NCBI GenBank assembly: GCA_027081495.1
Contig: JALWKJ010000244.1
Location: forward strand, 1 to 9,014
Reading direction: 5' to 3'
Origin: Campylobacterales bacterium
GTDB taxonomy: Bacteria > Campylobacterota > Campylobacteria > Campylobacterales > QNZT01
DNA length: 9,014 nt
Shown: positions 6,930 to 9,014 of the stretch, piece after piece
Numbering within the stretch: the first letter of the stretch is position 1
Layout: each line of letters opens with the position of its first letter
Notes under the pieces: model-generated
Databases searched by the model: none
The model's input: only the letters and a program-made list of their open reading frames with translations
What the model was told of the DNA's origin: nothing
Translations under genes and position numbers: made by a program

Positions 6930-6964
6930 ATTAACATGATAAACTTATATAATGTCATGTTAAT
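6930..6964. promoter_or_regulatory. Interrupted palindrome in the divergent lipoprotein/symporter promoter region
   Basis: ATTAACATGA (6930-6939) and TCATGTTAAT (6955-6964) form a perfect 10-bp inverted repeat around a 15-nt centre that contains a TATAAT (6948-6953, plus strand). The half-sites are 25 bp apart, between divergently transcribed genes, which would suit a dimeric regulator acting on one or both promoters. No good -35 box pairs with the TATAAT, and the region is very AT-rich, so promoter positions here are uncertain. Another weak -10 (TATATT, 7007-7012) lies nearer the symporter start. Confidence 0.45.
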
Positions 6965-7038
6965 TTTAAAAAGGTTAAATAAATTTTAACAAATAAAGCT
7001 TTAAACTATATTAAGTTAAAATTTTACAAAGGAGATTC

Positions 7039-8382
7039 ATGAATCAGCAAATCGCGAAATTCAGCCGTATAGGATTTGTTCTCTCAGCTACCGGCGCGGC
7101 TGTGGGGCTTGGAAATATCTGGAAATTTCCCTATATTACCGGGGTTTATGGAGGCGGAGCTTTCGTAATGGTATATCTTGTTACGATTTTGCTCATAGGC
7201 GCGTCGCTTTTGATTGCGGAGATGGTGATCGGCAAAAGAGGGCAAAAAGATTGTGTCGGAAGTTTTGAAGAGATAGCTCCAAAGAATGCAAAAGGTTGGA
7301 AATATGCCGGTCTTATGCTTTTTACCGGGCTTGTTATCATGACATTTTATTCGGTTGTCATCGGATGGATTTTTTATTATATTTATATCTCGTTTATCGG
7401 TCTTCCTACAAATTTGCAGGATGCAAAAGATACATTCGACGCTTTATATTCAAATTCCGCGGCTTTGCAAATCGTTTTGCATCTTTTTTCAGTTGTTTTC
7501 GTAGCCGTCGTACTGCTTGGAGGCATAAAAAAAGGAATCGAAAAGACAAATTTGATACTTATTCCTCTGCTATTGTTCATATTATTAGGACTTTTGGTTT
7601 ACGCTATTAATTTTGACGGTTTTACAAAGGCTGTAGATTTTATGTTCGCTCCCGATTTTTCCAAATTAAATTCCGAGGCGATTATCAGGGCGGTGGGGCA
7701 CTCGTTTTTTACGCTCTCCATAGGCGTGGGATCAATCATGACTTATGCCGCGGCGCTTCCGAAGCATAGCAACATATATAAAGCCGGTATGATGGTCGCT
7801 TTTATGGATACTCTTATAGCTTTGATAGCCGGTTTAGTGATTTTTTCTTTTTTATTTGAGTTTGGAGGCGCGCCGGATAAGGGACCTGGACTCGTTTTTG
7901 TCTCTTTACCTATTATCTTTGCGAAACTCGGAACTATCGGAACGGCGATAGCGTTAGTCTTTTTTCTCGCTATGGCGGTCGCGGGTCTGACATCCGCCAT
8001 ATCTTTGGTTGAACCCACGGTTATGTATCTTGAGCAAAGGCTCGGATGGTTTAGAAAAAAAGCGGTTATAGTAAGCAGCGGCGTCTATTTTGTAGTGGGC
8101 GTGCTTGTGATTTTTTCCATCTCAAACGGATATAAAGAGTTTTTTACTTTCGGCGGCAAATCTCTTTTTGATTTGCTTGAATTTAGCGTAGATTCGTTTT
8201 TGATGCCTCTTGGAGGAGTGTTAATAGCTCTATTTGTCGGATTCGTATTGAAAAGAGATATCGTAGAAGGCGAGCTTTTGGGACACATGGGAAATGGAGT
8301 ATTTAAGATATGGTATTTTAGTATTCGTTACATCGCGCCGATCGCCGTACTCTTTTTGGCATATAACGCTTTAAAAGTTTAA
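7039..8382 (+). CDS. Sodium-dependent NSS/SNF-family (LeuT-fold) amino-acid symporter
   Basis: 447 residues, the usual size of bacterial neurotransmitter:sodium symporter family members. It takes up a small solute, most often an amino acid, using the sodium gradient across the inner membrane. The TM1 signature is intact: GAAVGLGNIWKFPY at 19-32, where the unwound helix binds Na+ and substrate, then GGGAF. The TM6 substrate-site motif HSFFTLSIGVGSIMTYAAAL starts at about 221. TM7-8 (FVSLPIIF, then AGLTSAISLVEP) align with LeuT (FITLPAIF, AGLTSSIAIMQP). About 11-12 hydrophobic segments are seen. The ATG has a strong AAAGGAG site 5 nt upstream. The substrate cannot be told from the sequence. It is followed after 24 bp by a small unknown gene, probably in one operon. 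Confidence 0.95.
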   Translation: MNQQIAKFSRIGFVLSATGAAVGLGNIWKFPYITGVYGGGAFVMVYLVTILLIGASLLIAEMVIGKRGQKDCVGSFEEIAPKNAKGWKYAGLMLFTGLVIMTFYSVVIGWIFYYIYISFIGLPTNLQDAKDTFDALYSNSAALQIVLHLFSVVFVAVVLLGGIKKGIEKTNLILIPLLLFILLGLLVYAINFDGFTKAVDFMFAPDFSKLNSEAIIRAVGHSFFTLSIGVGSIMTYAAALPKHSNIYKAGMMVAFMDTLIALIAGLVIFSFLFEFGGAPDKGPGLVFVSLPIIFAKLGTIGTAIALVFFLAMAVAGLTSAISLVEPTVMYLEQRLGWFRKKAVIVSSGVYFVVGVLVIFSISNGYKEFFTFGGKSLFDLLEFSVDSFLMPLGGVLIALFVGFVLKRDIVEGELLGHMGNGVFKIWYFSIRYIAPIAVLFLAYNALKV

Positions 8383-8406
8383 AAGTATGATTAGGAGAAA
8401 AAAATA

Positions 8407-8712
8407 GTGTTTATACTTATACCGATGAAACAAGCCGATAAAAACGCTCATATCGCGGCGGTAAAAGAGGCGAAAAGCTGGGCTCTTATCGAGATAGGCG
8501 ACGGCAAAATAAAAGATATTTCGTTTTACGACGACCGGATGGAGATCGAAGAGTTTATCGACTTTGTTGTCGTAAAAGACAAAAACGATTATGTTAGTCA
8601 ATTTTTTGAAGAATCCATACCGGTACTTGAGGCGCCGGTTCAAAAAAGCATAGAAGATATTATAGAAGCGTATATGTTTTGCGAATTGTATGAAGTGCCC
8701 ATAAGATTTTAG
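8407..8712 (+). CDS. Small conserved-looking hypothetical protein, operon partner of the symporter
   Basis: 101 residues with a GTG start 24 bp after the symporter stop; AGGAG lies 9 nt upstream. An in-frame ATG six codons later (8425) has no better ribosome site. The protein is acidic and soluble, with no signal or membrane segment. It reads as alternating alpha/beta: a first strand (FILIPM), AVKEAKSWALIEIGDGKIKDISFYDD, a middle FVVVKDK strand, and a final helix ending in YMFCELYEVPIRF. The opening strand and IEIGDGKI stretch faintly recall the NifX/NafY-type dinitrogenase cofactor fold, but the family's HFG motif and Gly-rich turn are absent, so I do not assign it. A 117-residue antisense frame here has no ribosome site and is Phe/Tyr/Arg-rich, as a shadow would be. 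Confidence 0.82.
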   Translation: MFILIPMKQADKNAHIAAVKEAKSWALIEIGDGKIKDISFYDDRMEIEEFIDFVVVKDKNDYVSQFFEESIPVLEAPVQKSIEDIIEAYMFCELYEVPIRF

Positions 8713-8751
8713 CAGAGCGTTCATCGTAAGTGTGAACTAATGAAAAAAAAT

Positions 8752-8780
8752 TTGAATTTGATTAAATATTTTGATAAAAT
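8752..8780 (+). promoter_or_regulatory. Candidate sigma70 promoter of the secreted Lys-rich protein gene
   Basis: TTGAAT (8752-8757, four of six to -35) is followed by 17 nt and TAAAAT (8775-8780, five of six to -10). The start of transcription would be near 8787, about 30 nt before the ATG. The spacing and position are good, but the region is very AT-rich. Confidence 0.55.
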
Positions 8781-8816
8781 GGTCGATAATTAATAAAATA
8801 TTAAAAAGGATTTTGA

Positions 8817-9014
8817 ATGAAAAGAGCATTTACTAAAACAATGTTTTTGGCTGCCGCTTTTGCATTTTGCGCACCTGCTTTAAACGCGGGATGGGTAATG
8901 GTTGATGACAATAAAGAGGGAGCGGAGCTTGTTTGCTGTAAAAAGATTAAAAAAGTAGTTAAAAAGAGAGTTGTCAAGAAAAGTCTAACTCCATGCGAAG
9001 CTATCCCGACCGCA
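8817..9014 (+). CDS. Secreted Lys-rich protein, N-terminal 66 codons, truncated by the right edge
   Basis: The ATG at 8817 is preceded by AAAAAGGA with 6 nt spacing, and the frame is open to the last base. It encodes a classical signal peptide (MKRAFTKTMFLAAAFAFCAP, then ALNA with likely cleavage before GWVM at about residue 25). The mature start has a Cys pair and a strongly basic stretch (LVCCKKIKKVVKKRVVKK), then SLTPCEAIPTA. The protein should be periplasmic or outer-membrane. Basic Lys-Val runs of this kind occur before OmpA-like or beta-barrel domains in some envelope proteins, but the family cannot be named from this fragment. It has its own candidate promoter and is probably separate from the symporter operon. 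Confidence 0.75.
   Translation, partial: MKRAFTKTMFLAAAFAFCAPALNAGWVMVDDNKEGAELVCCKKIKKVVKKRVVKKSLTPCEAIPTA

Noticed and set aside
8371..8724. A 117-codon minus-strand frame over the small symporter partner
   Set aside because: Phe/Tyr/Arg-rich shadow without a ribosome site. The plus-strand frame has AGGAG and sits in an operon.
8713..8750. Terminator after the symporter operon
   Set aside because: Only a 5-bp GTTCA/TGAAC stem is seen, and A rather than T follows it on the plus strand.

Overview
The window looks like a chromosomal segment of a Campylobacterota (epsilonproteobacterial) genome, probably a free-living, Sulfurimonas/Sulfurovum/Hydrogenimonas-like lineage. The reasons are low GC, Lys/Ile/Phe-rich coding, AAGGA-type ribosome sites, and murJ overlapping cysS, a pair that is also adjacent in Campylobacter jejuni and Helicobacter pylori. 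This genus-level guess is inference.

Layout. Minus strand, right to left: a Cys-rich PKD-type lipoprotein (6894-6082); a strong terminator hairpin (6041-6080); a tightly overlapping housekeeping cluster xseA (6015-4828), murJ (4828-3419) and cysS (GTG start at 3435, stop at 2035); a 440-bp gap; and, from a near-consensus sigma70 promoter (1664-1692), a two-gene unit of a membrane-anchored protein with a degenerate OmpA-like C-terminus (1555-815) and a membrane-anchored coiled-coil protein (810 to beyond the left edge). Plus strand, divergent from the lipoprotein: an NSS/LeuT-family sodium symporter (7039-8382), a 101-residue protein of unknown function in the same operon (8407-8712), and the start of a secreted Lys-rich protein that runs off the right edge (8817-9014). 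The two edge-truncated genes are open to the window ends.

How the genes relate. xseA, murJ and cysS overlap by 1 and 17 bp and are probably translationally coupled; they join DNA repair, peptidoglycan precursor export and tRNA charging, with no single shared pathway. The minus-strand pair at the left looks like an envelope-anchored complex of unknown role. The symporter and its small partner form a short operon.

The most unusual thing is not a gene. The cysS-to-ompA-like gap holds a 266-bp element (1738-2003) in which about 70% of bases can pair. A 32-bp outer inverted repeat with one mismatch encloses a side-branch hairpin domain, a tiny TTCG mini-hairpin and a 35-bp inner inverted repeat, abutting with essentially no unpaired bases at the junction. 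It also has a competing local hairpin. It could be a miniature mobile element or a structured RNA; the window alone cannot decide. A second item is an 8-bp tandem repeat inside the OmpA-like gene that could in principle switch it by slippage.
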